From positions 221,452-285,451 of the forward strand of contig CAVTFG010000014.1 of NCBI GenBank assembly GCA_963734015.1: a stretch of 64,000 nucleotides of DNA, read 5' to 3'. Positions 8,198 to 20,902 of the stretch are shown piece by piece. The notes under the pieces were generated by a model, which had not been told where the DNA came from, made no database searches, and saw only the letters and a program-made list of their open reading frames with translations. The position numbers were made by a program, and so were the translations under genes. Numbering within the stretch: the first letter of the stretch is position 1; the number at the start of each line of letters is the position of its first letter. Source of the stretch: JALZKA01 sp963734015. GTDB lineage: Bacteria > Actinomycetota > Thermoleophilia > Solirubrobacterales > 70-9.

Positions 8198-8406
8198 GAT
8201 CTGCTCGTGCGATTGCAGCGAACTTCGATTGACAGCGGGTGGGACGACCTCCCGCCTCTTGGCTCGCCGGTGCCCGGTGTGGATTTCACCAGGCGGCCCG
8301 CACTGCCGTCCTAGTGCTCCGGCACCTCCAGAGTCCCGTAAAGCATGTGAATTAGGACCACCTCCTTCCTCTGGTAATCCTGATTCAAGCAGACGCGGAG
8401 GTCGGG
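8198..8406. other. Convergent intergenic region with a minus-strand leader-like sequence
   Basis: About 200 bp downstream of gyrA. On the minus strand it reads AAGGAGGTGGTCC, then after 13 nt an 11-codon reading frame ATG (8346) to TAG (8311), after which the same frame stays open for about 36 further codons. No protein family is recognised. It could be a short peptide gene, a structured RNA or a decayed gene. Confidence 0.35.
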
Positions 8407-13435
<5,029 letters not shown>

Positions 13436-13463
13436 TAAGTCCTCTCGTTTCAGATCAAGGAGA

Positions 13464-13515
13464 GACCCCGACCGCCTGGCCCGAGAACCGGGCGTGTTGC
13501 CGACGGATCGGGGTC
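13464..13515 (-). promoter_or_regulatory. Nested hairpin in the gyrB leader
   Basis: The 179-bp gap before gyrB contains an outer 8-bp stem (13464-13471 with 13508-13515) enclosing an inner 5-bp stem (13479-13483 with 13489-13493). On the minus strand a TATCCT-like -10 element lies just upstream (about 13530), so the hairpin would be in the 5' untranslated region. Possible attenuator or stability element. Confidence 0.45.
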
Positions 13516-13614
13516 GCTTCCAAGTTCACATAAGGATACCAGGACGGCAGGGCGGAACGCCGATCCGGATGTCACAAAATCCCTGCAAATAAGCATAAAA
13601 CTGCGCCGGGGAAC

Positions 13615-13965
13615 TCAATCGTCGGTCCGGGCGGCGTCGGCAGTGAACCGAAGGCCCTGGAGACGGTCCGCGAAGGGACCTTCAGCGAGGGCTTCGCGCA
13701 TCCTCGGCAGGAGCTCGCCCTGCATCAGATCGAGCTCCTGGGCCCACGTCGCCGAGCGGCACGCGATCGTGACCACCCCCTCGCGCTCGGACACCGGATC
13801 GGCCTGCGCCGCGACGGTCGCGCCGGCCACCTGCGGCCACGTCTCCTGGACGGACGCCAGCAGCGTTTGCGGCGCCACCTCGGCGCGGACCGCCTCCAGC
13901 GCCGACGCCAGCTGGTGCGGTTCGTCGCGGCCGCGCTCCCGCCGGCCGGAGCCGAGCCGCTTCAT
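13615..13965 (-). CDS. dciA: DciA-like DUF721 protein
   Basis: 116 aa, ATG at 13965 overlapping the recF stop as ATGA. It matches the DUF721/DciA family found between recF and gyrB in actinobacteria (Rv0004 position), with TWPQVAGATVAAQADPV and the core GVVTIACRSATWAQEL. DciA proteins help load or operate the replicative helicase DnaB where DnaC/DnaI loaders are absent. Function here is inferred from family and synteny. Confidence 0.85.
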   Translation of the reverse strand: MKRLGSGRRERGRDEPHQLASALEAVRAEVAPQTLLASVQETWPQVAGATVAAQADPVSEREGVVTIACRSATWAQELDLMQGELLPRMREALAEGPFADRLQGLRFTADAARTDD

Positions 13966-15122
13966 GCCGCCTCCGAGTTGCCGTGTGAGGCGGAGTCCGA
14001 AGGACGAAGCCGAGCCCCGCCGTTTTTGAGGCGGCTTGTTCTCCGGATCAGGGCGCCGTCGCGCACGGCAACCTCGGCTCGCGGACAAGAGGCCGGCAGG
14101 TGGTCCGCCTCGGTCGCCGTGATCAGCGCCTGGCCGCTGCCCGCGACGAGGCGGGCGCAGAGCCGCTCGCGCCGGTCCGGGTCGAGCTCGGACGTGACGT
14201 CGTCGAGGAGCAGCATCGGCGGGGTGCGCTCGCCGGCGAGGAGGGCGTCGCGCTCGGCGAAGAGCAGCGCCAGGAGCGCCATGCGCTGCTGTCCCTGCGA
14301 CGCGTAGCGCCGCGCCGCGCGCCCGTCGACGCGGATCGCGAGCTCGTCGAGGTGGGGGCCGTGGCCGCTGAACCCGCGCGCGAGGTCGGAGTCCCGCCGC
14401 TCGGCGAGCTCGGCGCGGAGCTCCTCGGCGTCGGTCGCCTGGCTCCGCGGGCGGTACGCCAGCTCGGCGTCGTCGCCGAGCCCGAGCTCTCCGGCCGCCG
14501 CGGCGAATCGGGGGGCGAGCTCGTCGACGGCGGCGGAGCGCGTCGCGATCAGCTCGATGCCGGCCGCGCCGAGCTCCGTATCCCACGCGTCGAGCGAATC
14601 CGGCCCGGCGCTGCCGGCGCGGATCCGGCCGACCAGCGCGTTCCGCTGCGCCAGCGCCCGCGCGTAGCGGCGGCGGGCCTCGGCCCGCGCCGGGTGGAGC
14701 GCGGCCACGAACCCGTCGAGGTGCGACCGGCGCGCCGCGGGCGGTCCCTTGACGAGGGCGAGCCGGTCCGGCATGAACACCGCCAGCGCGGGACGCAGCG
14801 CCGCCATGTCGGCCGGGGCCGGGGAGCCGTTCACCAGGTGCCGGCGGCCCTCCGAGCGGTCCACCGCGCAGAGGAACCGGCGTCGCTCGCCCGTGTCCTC
14901 GACCACCGCCTCCGATCGGGACAGCGGCTCGCCGAACGCGATCGTCTCGCGCTCCGCCCTGGTCCGGCACGAGCGGCCGGCGAGCGCCATGTAGAGCGCC
15001 TCCAGCAGGTTCGTCTTGCCGGCGCCGTTCGGGCCGTGAAGCAACGTCACACCCTCGGCCAGCTCGAGCTCGGCCTGGTCGAGGTTGCGAAAGCCGAGCG
15101 TCGCGAGGGACTCGACCCTCAT
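13962..15122 (-). CDS. recF: DNA replication/repair protein RecF
   Basis: SMC-like ATPase that binds gapped DNA and helps RecA loading with RecO/RecR. 386 aa. Walker A HGPNGAGKTNLLEAL (about 29-43), signature region ASQGQQRMALLALLFAE, Walker B MLLLDDVTSELD. The last about 25 residues (SRLKNGGARLRPSDSAS and onward) are encoded by a family A repeat on the opposite strand and are not RecF-like, so the repeat appears to have replaced the native 3' end. Confidence 0.96.
   Translation of the reverse strand: MRVESLATLGFRNLDQAELELAEGVTLLHGPNGAGKTNLLEALYMALAGRSCRTRAERETIAFGEPLSRSEAVVEDTGERRRFLCAVDRSEGRRHLVNGSPAPADMAALRPALAVFMPDRLALVKGPPAARRSHLDGFVAALHPARAEARRRYARALAQRNALVGRIRAGSAGPDSLDAWDTELGAAGIELIATRSAAVDELAPRFAAAAGELGLGDDAELAYRPRSQATDAEELRAELAERRDSDLARGFSGHGPHLDELAIRVDGRAARRYASQGQQRMALLALLFAERDALLAGERTPPMLLLDDVTSELDPDRRERLCARLVAGSGQALITATEADHLPASCPRAEVAVRDGALIRRTSRLKNGGARLRPSDSASHGNSEAA
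13986..14034 (+). repeat. Family A structured repeat, copy A1 (inside recF 3' end)
   Basis: Plus-strand unit TGAGGCGGAG, hairpin GTCC-GAA-GGAC, CGAAGCCGAGCC, hairpin CCGCC-GTTTTTGA-GGCGG. Read on the minus strand it encodes the RecF C-terminal tail. The octaloop has one change from the GTTGTTGA of the other copies. Confidence 0.85.
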
Positions 15123-15164
15123 AGCGGCACCGAGGCGGCGAAAACCGAGCAGGTCAAGGACGCA

Positions 15165-15218
15165 GGTTGATCGGCGAAGCGAGCGTACTTGGACCGTACG
15201 TGAGTGAGCCGATCAACC
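15165..15218. terminator. Perfect 11-bp inverted repeat between dnaN and recF
   Basis: GGTTGATCGGC at 15165-15175 pairs with GCCGATCAACC at 15208-15218 around a 32-nt loop that holds a smaller CGTAC repeat. It lies in the 129-bp gap between dnaN and recF and could be a partial terminator or a processing site. Confidence 0.5.
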
Positions 15219-15251
15219 GAGGACGCCGACATGCGACGGTTTGCAGCCGCC

Positions 15252-16361
15252 TCAGACGTTCAGCCGGATCGGCATCACGAGGTAGGAGAAGTCCTCGTTG
15301 CCGACCGGGCGCAGCAGCCCGGGACGCAGGGGCGAGGAGATCTGGACGGCGATCTCGTCGCCCTCCACGCTCTCGATGCCCTCGATGAGGTACTGCGGGT
15401 TGAACGCGATCTCCAGCGGTTCGCCGGAGAACGGCGCGGGCAGGGACTCGGCCGCGTCGCCGATGTCGGGCGTCTCGGCGGCGACCTTGAGCTCGCCCTC
15501 GGAGAACGCGAACCGCAGCGGCGCGTTGCGCTGGGCGAGCTGGCTCACCCGCCGGGCAACCTCGAGCAGCTCCTCGCGCGGCAGCCGGATCTCGTGCTCG
15601 AACGACTCGGGGATCAGCTGTCGCCAACTGGGGAACTGCCCCTCGATCAGGCGCGACGAGAGGGCAACGCCGTCGATCCGGAAGATCGCCTGATTCCGGG
15701 AGACGTCGATGTCCACCGTCTCCGGACCCTCGGTCCCCACCAGCCGGGCCAGCTCACGGAGCGCCCGCGCGGGAACGTTCGCGTCGAGCGGCTGGGCGAG
15801 CGGAGTCTCGAGCTCGGTGTGCTTGACCGAGAGCCGGTACGAGTCCGTCGCCACCATCGTCAGCTTTCCGCCCTCGGCCTGCACGAGCACGCCGGTCAGG
15901 ATCGGCCGGACCTCGTCGCGGGACGCCGCCCGGGCGACCCGGTCGATCGTCTCGGCCAGTGGGCCGGCGGGCAGCGTCGCCGCCTCTCCCTCGACCTCCG
16001 GCAGCCGCGGAAAGTCCTCGGCCGGGAGGGTCTTCAGATGAAAGCGGGCGTCGCCGGCGGTGAGCTCGACGTCGCGCTGCTCGGACCGGAGCTCGAGCGA
16101 CACGTCGCCGGCGGGCAGGCTGCGGGCGACGTCCACCAGGAGGCGGCCCGGAAGCAGCACCGTCCCGTCACGCTCGATCGTGATGCCCGAGAGCGTCAGC
16201 GCGATGCCCATCTCCATGTCGGTGGCGCGCAGCGTCAGGGCATCGCCCTCCGCCGTGAAGAGGATGCCTCCGAGCGACGGAAGCGTGGAGCGCGCCGAGA
16301 CGGCGCGTCCTGCGTGTTGAAGGGCGGTGACGAAGGAGTCGCGGGGAGCTGTGAGTTTCAT
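15252..16361 (-). CDS. dnaN: DNA polymerase III beta sliding clamp
   Basis: Ring-shaped processivity clamp. 369 aa, the normal length, made of three similar clamp domains; the C-terminus ends FSYLVMPIRLNV, typical of the family's terminal strand. Starts MKLTAPRDSF. A short match to the start of the family B repeat (TAATGAGCGAC) lies 7 nt before the ATG. Downstream of dnaA with a 110-bp gap holding a DnaA box. Confidence 0.97.
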   Translation of the reverse strand: MKLTAPRDSFVTALQHAGRAVSARSTLPSLGGILFTAEGDALTLRATDMEMGIALTLSGITIERDGTVLLPGRLLVDVARSLPAGDVSLELRSEQRDVELTAGDARFHLKTLPAEDFPRLPEVEGEAATLPAGPLAETIDRVARAASRDEVRPILTGVLVQAEGGKLTMVATDSYRLSVKHTELETPLAQPLDANVPARALRELARLVGTEGPETVDIDVSRNQAIFRIDGVALSSRLIEGQFPSWRQLIPESFEHEIRLPREELLEVARRVSQLAQRNAPLRFAFSEGELKVAAETPDIGDAAESLPAPFSGEPLEIAFNPQYLIEGIESVEGDEIAVQISSPLRPGLLRPVGNEDFSYLVMPIRLNV

Positions 16362-16471
16362 AGAAGGTCGCTCATTAGATCATGTTCCTATCTAGATCAG
16401 ATGTATCAGGGGTGTTGAAGTCTGTGGATACCTACCGCTTTACGAGGCGCGGTGCGGGAACGGGATGTTGA
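16362..16471. promoter_or_regulatory. Candidate oriC: dnaA-dnaN intergenic region with DnaA boxes
   Basis: This short, AT-richer gap contains TGTGGATAC at 16423 (8 of 9 matches to the DnaA box TGTGGATAA) and a direct repeat TAGATCA (twice near 16376-16399). A second box, TGTGGATAT, lies at 16561 in the dnaA 3' end, and a weaker one (TGTGGACGG) near 16479; all are in one orientation. In other actinobacteria oriC lies between dnaA and dnaN. The interval is short for a complete origin. Confidence 0.5.
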
Positions 16472-17866
16472 TCACGGCTGTGGACGGCCCGGATCGGTGT
16501 GGGGTTCGTCGCCGGTCGCGCCGGCCGAGAGCTCGAGTTTTCCAAGGGCTGCACGGACACTGTGGATATCACCCGCGAGCTCGGAGCCCGGCTCGTTGCG
16601 CTGCTCGATCACCTTGAGCGCGTGGAGGACGGTCGAGTGGTCGCGGTCGAACTCACGGGCGATCTGGGCGAGCGAGAGCGACGTGAGGTCGCGGGCGAGG
16701 AACATCGCGAGCTGCCGCGCGCGGGTTACGCGCGGGGTGCGCCGCTTGGACAGGAGCTCCTCGCGGGGGACGCCGAGCACCGCGGACACGGCCTGCTGGA
16801 TCGAGGCGACCGTCGGCGCGTCGGCGGCTCCGGAGGATCCGGGCTCGCCGGCTGGGCTCGGGAGGGCGCGGGCGAGGGCCGAGCCGGCGAGGGGCTCGTC
16901 GAAGACCGAGGAGACGGCGAGCACGCGTGTCAGGGCGCCCTCGAGCCGCCGGACGTTGCCCGGGACGCGCGTCGCGATCGTCCGCAGCACGTCCGGCTCG
17001 GGCAGTTGTTCGACGGCGTCGCCGGCGAAACGCCAGAGCAGGGCGATCCGGGTGCGAAGGTCCGGGGCCTCGACCTCGACGGCGAGTCCCCACTCGAAGC
17101 GGTCGCGGAGGCGCTGCTCGAGGCGCTCGAGCGACCCGGGCGGCCGGTCGCTCGTCAGCACGATCTGCTTGCCGGCCGCGAACAGTGCGTTGAAGGTGTG
17201 GACGAACTCCTCCTCGGTGCGCGGCTTGCCTTCGAGCACCTGGACGTCGTCGATCAGCAGCGCGTCGAGCCCGCGGTAGCGCTCCTTGAAACGCTCGGGC
17301 CCTTCGGTGCGCAACGCGGCGACGAACTCGCTGGTGAAGCGCTCGGCGGTGGTGGAGTGGACGGTGAGCTCGGGGTGGTGGTCGCGGTAGTAGCCCGCGA
17401 TCGCGCCGAGGAGGTGCGTCTTGCCGAGCCCCGGCGGACCGTGCAGGAAGAGCGGGTTGTAGGCCTCGCCCGGAAGCTCGGCGACCGCCAGCGCGGCTGC
17501 GTGCGCGAACCGGCTGCCGGGACCGATCACGAACCGGTCGAAGGTGTGCGCCGGATCGATTGGCACGGGCTGCGCCACGGCGCGGCCGGCCGGCGTGGCG
17601 CCACGCTCGGGATCGACCAGGACGATGCGCTCGAGGCCGGAATCGAGACGCCGCAGCGAGCCCTCCAGCTGGTCCAGGTAGCGCCGCTCGACCCAGGTTC
17701 GCACCCGTGGCGGCCCGGTGACGTAGAGGGTCTCGGCGCTCGACCCGATCGCGCGGAGCGGCTCGACCCAGAGGTCGAACGTCGCCGCCGGAAGGGAGGC
17801 TTCGAGCTCCGATCTGACGCGCCGCCAGATCGCGGCGGGGTCGTCTTCGATCGGTCGCGGGGCCAC
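16472..17866 (-). CDS. dnaA: Chromosomal replication initiator DnaA
   Basis: Origin-binding AAA+ ATPase. Domain I at the N-terminus (AAIWRRVRSELEASLP), a short domain II, AAA+ core with Walker A LHGPPGLGKTHLLGAI and Walker B LLIDDVQ, and domain IV with SLAQIAREFDRDHSTVLHA, the DNA-binding signature. GTG 17866 is preferred because domain I begins right after it; ATG 17911 would add 15 residues. About 464 aa, with a very short linker domain. Confidence 0.95.
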   Translation of the reverse strand: MAPRPIEDDPAAIWRRVRSELEASLPAATFDLWVEPLRAIGSSAETLYVTGPPRVRTWVERRYLDQLEGSLRRLDSGLERIVLVDPERGATPAGRAVAQPVPIDPAHTFDRFVIGPGSRFAHAAALAVAELPGEAYNPLFLHGPPGLGKTHLLGAIAGYYRDHHPELTVHSTTAERFTSEFVAALRTEGPERFKERYRGLDALLIDDVQVLEGKPRTEEEFVHTFNALFAAGKQIVLTSDRPPGSLERLEQRLRDRFEWGLAVEVEAPDLRTRIALLWRFAGDAVEQLPEPDVLRTIATRVPGNVRRLEGALTRVLAVSSVFDEPLAGSALARALPSPAGEPGSSGAADAPTVASIQQAVSAVLGVPREELLSKRRTPRVTRARQLAMFLARDLTSLSLAQIAREFDRDHSTVLHALKVIEQRNEPGSELAGDIHSVRAALGKLELSAGATGDEPHTDPGRPQP

Positions 17867-18028
17867 GGCGGCCGACCATAGCGGCGGCCCTCGGAGCGCC
17901 CGCCGGGCCACGCCGCAAATCGCGGCGAAAAGCTCGGCCGGGAAATCGCCCCTCGCGCGGAGCGCTCCGCGGCGCCCCGATCGGCCGGTCGCGTGTCTCT
18001 ATACTGGCCGTCGCCCGCGGCGGAATAG

Positions 18029-18078
18029 TGAGGCGGAGTCCGCAGGACGAAGCGGAGCCCCGCCGTTGTTGAGGCGGG
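18029..18078 (+). repeat. Family A structured repeat, copy A2 (dnaA-rpmH divergent gap)
   Basis: TGAGGCGGAG, GTCC-GCA-GGAC hairpin, then the longest second stem CCCGCC-GTTGTTGA-GGCGGG. It lies 30 nt upstream of rpmH in the leader of the ribosomal/RNase P operon. The rest of the gap (17867-18028) has no clear DnaA boxes. Confidence 0.85.
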
Positions 18079-18107
18079 TTAAATAGCCCGCCGGGCCCCT
18101 CCGAATC

Positions 18108-18242
18108 ATGAAGCGAACCTGGCAGCCGAAGAAGCGCAAGCGCGCGAAGACCCACGGGTTTCGCGGGCGGATGCGCACGCGCGCAGGCCGCGACGTGATC
18201 AGCCGACGCAGGCGCAAGGGCCGCAAGCGCCTCTCCCCCTGA
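18108..18242 (+). CDS. rpmH: 50S ribosomal protein L34 (bL34)
   Basis: 44-residue basic protein beginning MKRTWQPKKRKRAKTHGF and containing RMRTRAGRDVISRRRRKGR, the full L34 consensus. Its TGA shares one base with the rnpA ATG, the classic rpmH-rnpA coupling. It faces dnaA across the divergent gap. Confidence 0.98.
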   Translation: MKRTWQPKKRKRAKTHGFRGRMRTRAGRDVISRRRRKGRKRLSP

Positions 18243-18622
18243 TGGGGGACGCGCGCAAGCGTGGCCGGCTCTCTCGCAGTGGTGACTTCGACCGGGTCTA
18301 TCGGGACGGTCGCTCGCACTCGAACCGGTTCCTGGTGCTCTACGCGTTCCCGCGGGAGGAGGACGATGAGGCCGCCGACAGCGAGCCCGACGTCCGCCTC
18401 GGCGTCTCGGTCAGCCGCAAGGTCGGCGGCGCAACGGAGCGAAACGCGGTCAAGCGCGCGCTCCGCGAGGCGTTCTGGGCGCTCGGCGAGCGCCTGCCCG
18501 AGGGCTACGACTTCGTGCTCGTCGCCCGCCCGGACGTGGCCGGCCTGGTCGAGCGTGACGGCACGGGCGGCGTCGAGTCGGCGCTCGGCGAGCTGTTCGC
18601 GGAATCAGGGATCGGGGCGTAA
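18242..18622 (+). CDS. rnpA: Ribonuclease P protein component
   Basis: Protein cofactor of RNase P, which matures tRNA 5' ends. 126 aa with LSRSGDFDRVYRDGRS, LGVSVSRKVGGATERNAVKRALREAF (the RNR-type basic helix) and DFVLVARPD. ATG 18242 overlaps the rpmH stop by one base. Usual length. Confidence 0.96.
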   Translation: MGDARKRGRLSRSGDFDRVYRDGRSHSNRFLVLYAFPREEDDEAADSEPDVRLGVSVSRKVGGATERNAVKRALREAFWALGERLPEGYDFVLVARPDVAGLVERDGTGGVESALGELFAESGIGA

Positions 18623-18625
18623 CAC

Positions 18626-18937
18626 GTGAAACGCGCTTTCGACACGGTTCAGGCACTCCTCGTGACCGTCCTCCTCGCTCCGCTGCGGTTCTACAGCCGG
18701 TTCATCTCGCCCGGGCTGCCCCGGCGCTGTAAGTACGAGCCGACGTGCTCGGCCTATGCCGAGCAGGCCGTGCGCGAGCTCGGGATCGTCCGCGGCACGA
18801 TCCTCGCCGGCTGGCGGCTCCTGCGCTGCAATCCGTGGAGCCACGGCGGCTGGGACCCGGTCGCCGACCGCAAGCTGTTCCGCTCGGCGGGCCACACGCA
18901 CGCCGACCACGGCCACGAGCCCGGAGCGCCGGCGTGA
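18626..18937 (+). CDS. yidD: Membrane protein insertion efficiency factor YidD
   Basis: 103 aa from a GTG at 18626. Conserved YidD features: YSRFISPGLPRRCKYEPTCSAYAEQAV and GWRLLRCNPWSHGGWDPV, with the three invariant cysteines. A small amphipathic inner-membrane-associated protein that assists YidC. It overlaps yidC as GTGA. Its start codon lies inside a parS-like CACGTGAAAC. Confidence 0.95.
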   Translation: MKRAFDTVQALLVTVLLAPLRFYSRFISPGLPRRCKYEPTCSAYAEQAVRELGIVRGTILAGWRLLRCNPWSHGGWDPVADRKLFRSAGHTHADHGHEPGAPA

Positions 18938-19671
18938 TCGTCGCCAACATCCTCCAGCCCCTGATCGACGCCGCCGACACGGTGATCACCTTCTTCCACA
19001 ACGACGTCGGGCTCAGCTGGGGGTTCTCGATCGTCGCGCTCACGTTCGCCACCCGGATCCTGATCCTGCCGCTGTCGGTTTCGCAGATCCGGTCGATGCG
19101 TGCGCTCCAGGCGTACGCCCCGCAGATCAAGGCCCTCCAGGAGCGCTACAAGGACGACAAGCAGCGCCAGCAGCGGGAGCTGATCGCGTTCTACCAGGAG
19201 AACAAGATCAACCCGCTGGCGTCCTGCATCCCGCTGATCCTCCAGCTGCCGGTCTTCTTCGCGCTCTACCAGCTCCTGAACGGCCAGGACTTCAAGGACG
19301 AGATGCTGGCCGACCCGCCCGTCGACTTCTTCTTCATCAACGACCTCACCGAGAAGGCCACCGGCGGCGCGCTCGTCGCGCTGATCATCCTGTTCATCGT
19401 CACCCAGCTCGGCGCCAGCGCGGTGATGGCCGGCCGCGCCGAGGGCACGCAGCGCACGATCATGTTCGTGCTCCCGTTCGCGTTCGCCCCGTTCGTGATC
19501 ACGTTCCCCGCCGGGCTCGCCGTCTACTGGATCTCGACGAACATCTGGACCCTCGGCCAGCAGCTGGTCGTCAGGTTCTTCTTCCCGCCGCCGGAGATCC
19601 CGACGGTCGAGGAGGTCAAGGCCACGACTCCGCCGCCGAAGCCTCCCCGCAAGAAGAAGAAGCGCAGATAG
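18934..19671 (+). CDS. yidC: YidC/Oxa1-family membrane protein insertase
   Basis: Inserts and folds membrane proteins with or without SecYEG. 245 aa from GTG 18934: the compact Oxa1-type core without the large periplasmic domain of proteobacterial YidC. Helices include WGFSIVALTFATRILILPLS (with the conserved membrane-embedded Arg), a cytoplasmic helical hairpin (LQERYKDDKQRQQREL), LIILFIVTQL and FPAGLAVYWISTNIWTL. Lys/Arg-rich tail RKKKKRR that may touch the ribosome. Confidence 0.95.
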   Translation: MIVANILQPLIDAADTVITFFHNDVGLSWGFSIVALTFATRILILPLSVSQIRSMRALQAYAPQIKALQERYKDDKQRQQRELIAFYQENKINPLASCIPLILQLPVFFALYQLLNGQDFKDEMLADPPVDFFFINDLTEKATGGALVALIILFIVTQLGASAVMAGRAEGTQRTIMFVLPFAFAPFVITFPAGLAVYWISTNIWTLGQQLVVRFFFPPPEIPTVEEVKATTPPPKPPRKKKKRR

Positions 19672-19734
19672 ACGCAGTCGTCCTCCTTCCGCTTCGCGCC
19701 CGCCTCGCGAATTCCTTTCTATAGAGTCACGGCC

Positions 19735-20223
19735 GTGGGTGCTGAGGCGATTCCGGCCGAGCCGGCCGAGCGGGTCCGAGCGATCTTGGAGCGTGTCGTC
19801 GACACGCTCGAGCTCGAAGCCGACATCGACGTCGCGGAGGACGAGCGGCAGATCACGGGCACGATCGACGGAGAGGATGTGGGCCGCCTCATCGGGCGCC
19901 GCGGCCAGACGATCGACGCCGTGCAGTTCATCTGTTACCGCGCCGCGCAGCGTGGCGCAACCGACCGCAAGCGCGTGATCGTGGACGCCGCGGGGTACCG
20001 CGAGCGCCGCCGCGAGCAGGTCGAGCACCAGGCAGACCGGGCCGCCGAGCGCGCGCTCGAGACCGGCCGCGAGATCGAGCTCGAGCCGATGACTCCGACC
20101 GAGCGCAAGGTCGTACACGACCACCTCGCGGAGCGCTCGGGTGTCGAGACCTTCAGCGAGGGCGACGAGCCCGACCGGTGCGTGATCGTCGCGCCGCTCG
20201 TGAACGGCGAAGACGACGAGTAG
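19735..20223 (+). CDS. khpB: KH-R3H RNA-binding protein (Jag/KhpB)
   Basis: 162 aa from GTG 19735. KH domain (about 30-90) with VGRLIGRRGQTIDAVQF carrying the GxxG loop, followed by an R3H domain (about 95-160) with MTPTERKVVHDHLAE and ETFSEGDEPDRCVIV. No N-terminal Jag domain. Known homologues bind RNA and affect cell elongation in Firmicutes. Its position after yidC matches the conserved order. Confidence 0.92.
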   Translation: MGAEAIPAEPAERVRAILERVVDTLELEADIDVAEDERQITGTIDGEDVGRLIGRRGQTIDAVQFICYRAAQRGATDRKRVIVDAAGYRERRREQVEHQADRAAERALETGREIELEPMTPTERKVVHDHLAERSGVETFSEGDEPDRCVIVAPLVNGEDDE

Positions 20224-20269
20224 ACCGATCGGCGCCGAGCTCGAGCCCGAGGCGCGCGCCAAGCTCGAG

Positions 20270-20902
20270 TTGGTGCTGCGGCTCATGGCCGAGGATCCGC
20301 GCTCGCTCAGCTCGGTCCGCGACCCGGAGGAGGCGTGGCGCGCGCACGTCGCCGACTCGCTCACCGGCCTCCAGGTCTCGACGATCCAGTCGGCTCGCGC
20401 GATCGCCGACGTCGGCTCCGGTGCAGGCTTTCCGGGCTTCGTCCTCGCCGTTGCGCTCCCGGCCGCCCGGGTCGACCTGATCGAGTCCGTGGGACGCAAG
20501 TGCGAGTTCATGAGCGCGGCAAGCGAGCGCGCCGGGATCGAGAACGTGCGCGTGATCAACGCCCGCTCGGAGGAGCACGCCGCCGGCGCCGGGCGCGAGG
20601 AGTACGACGTGGTCACCGCGCGGGCGGTCGGGCGGCTGGCCACCCTCGCGGAGCTGGCCTCGCCGCTGCTGCGCGAGGGCGGCACACTGATTGCCTGGAA
20701 GGGCCGCCGCGACGCCGACGAGGAGGCGGAGTTCGAGCGCGCGCGCGAATCGCTCGCGATGGCACCCAGGAAGATCCTCGAGGTGGGGGAGAGCGCGGGG
20801 TACGAGCACCGGCATCTCCACACCGCCCGCAAGATCGGCCGCACCCCCGAGGCGCTGCCGCGCCGGCCAGGGGTGGCGAAGAAGCGCCCCTACGGCGCCT
20901 GA
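20270..20902 (+). CDS. rsmG: 16S rRNA (guanine-N7) methyltransferase RsmG
   Basis: Methylates G527 of 16S rRNA. SAM-binding motif ADVGSGAGFPGFVLA, then VDLIESVGRKCEFM and the TARAVGRL motif. The start is uncertain: family-like sequence (ELEPEARAKLELVLRLM) extends upstream to an ATC at 20228, 4 nt after the khpB stop, but no ATG/GTG/TTG precedes TTG 20270 in frame. The annotated TTG is the first conventional choice. Overlaps the convergent transporter gene by 13 bp. Confidence 0.9.
   Translation: MVLRLMAEDPRSLSSVRDPEEAWRAHVADSLTGLQVSTIQSARAIADVGSGAGFPGFVLAVALPAARVDLIESVGRKCEFMSAASERAGIENVRVINARSEEHAAGAGREEYDVVTARAVGRLATLAELASPLLREGGTLIAWKGRRDADEEAEFERARESLAMAPRKILEVGESAGYEHRHLHTARKIGRTPEALPRRPGVAKKRPYGA

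Noticed and set aside
8360..8370. CCTCCTT read as the 3' end of a 16S rRNA gene
   Set aside because: No rRNA-like sequence precedes it. On the minus strand it is simply a Shine-Dalgarno-type AAGGAGG.
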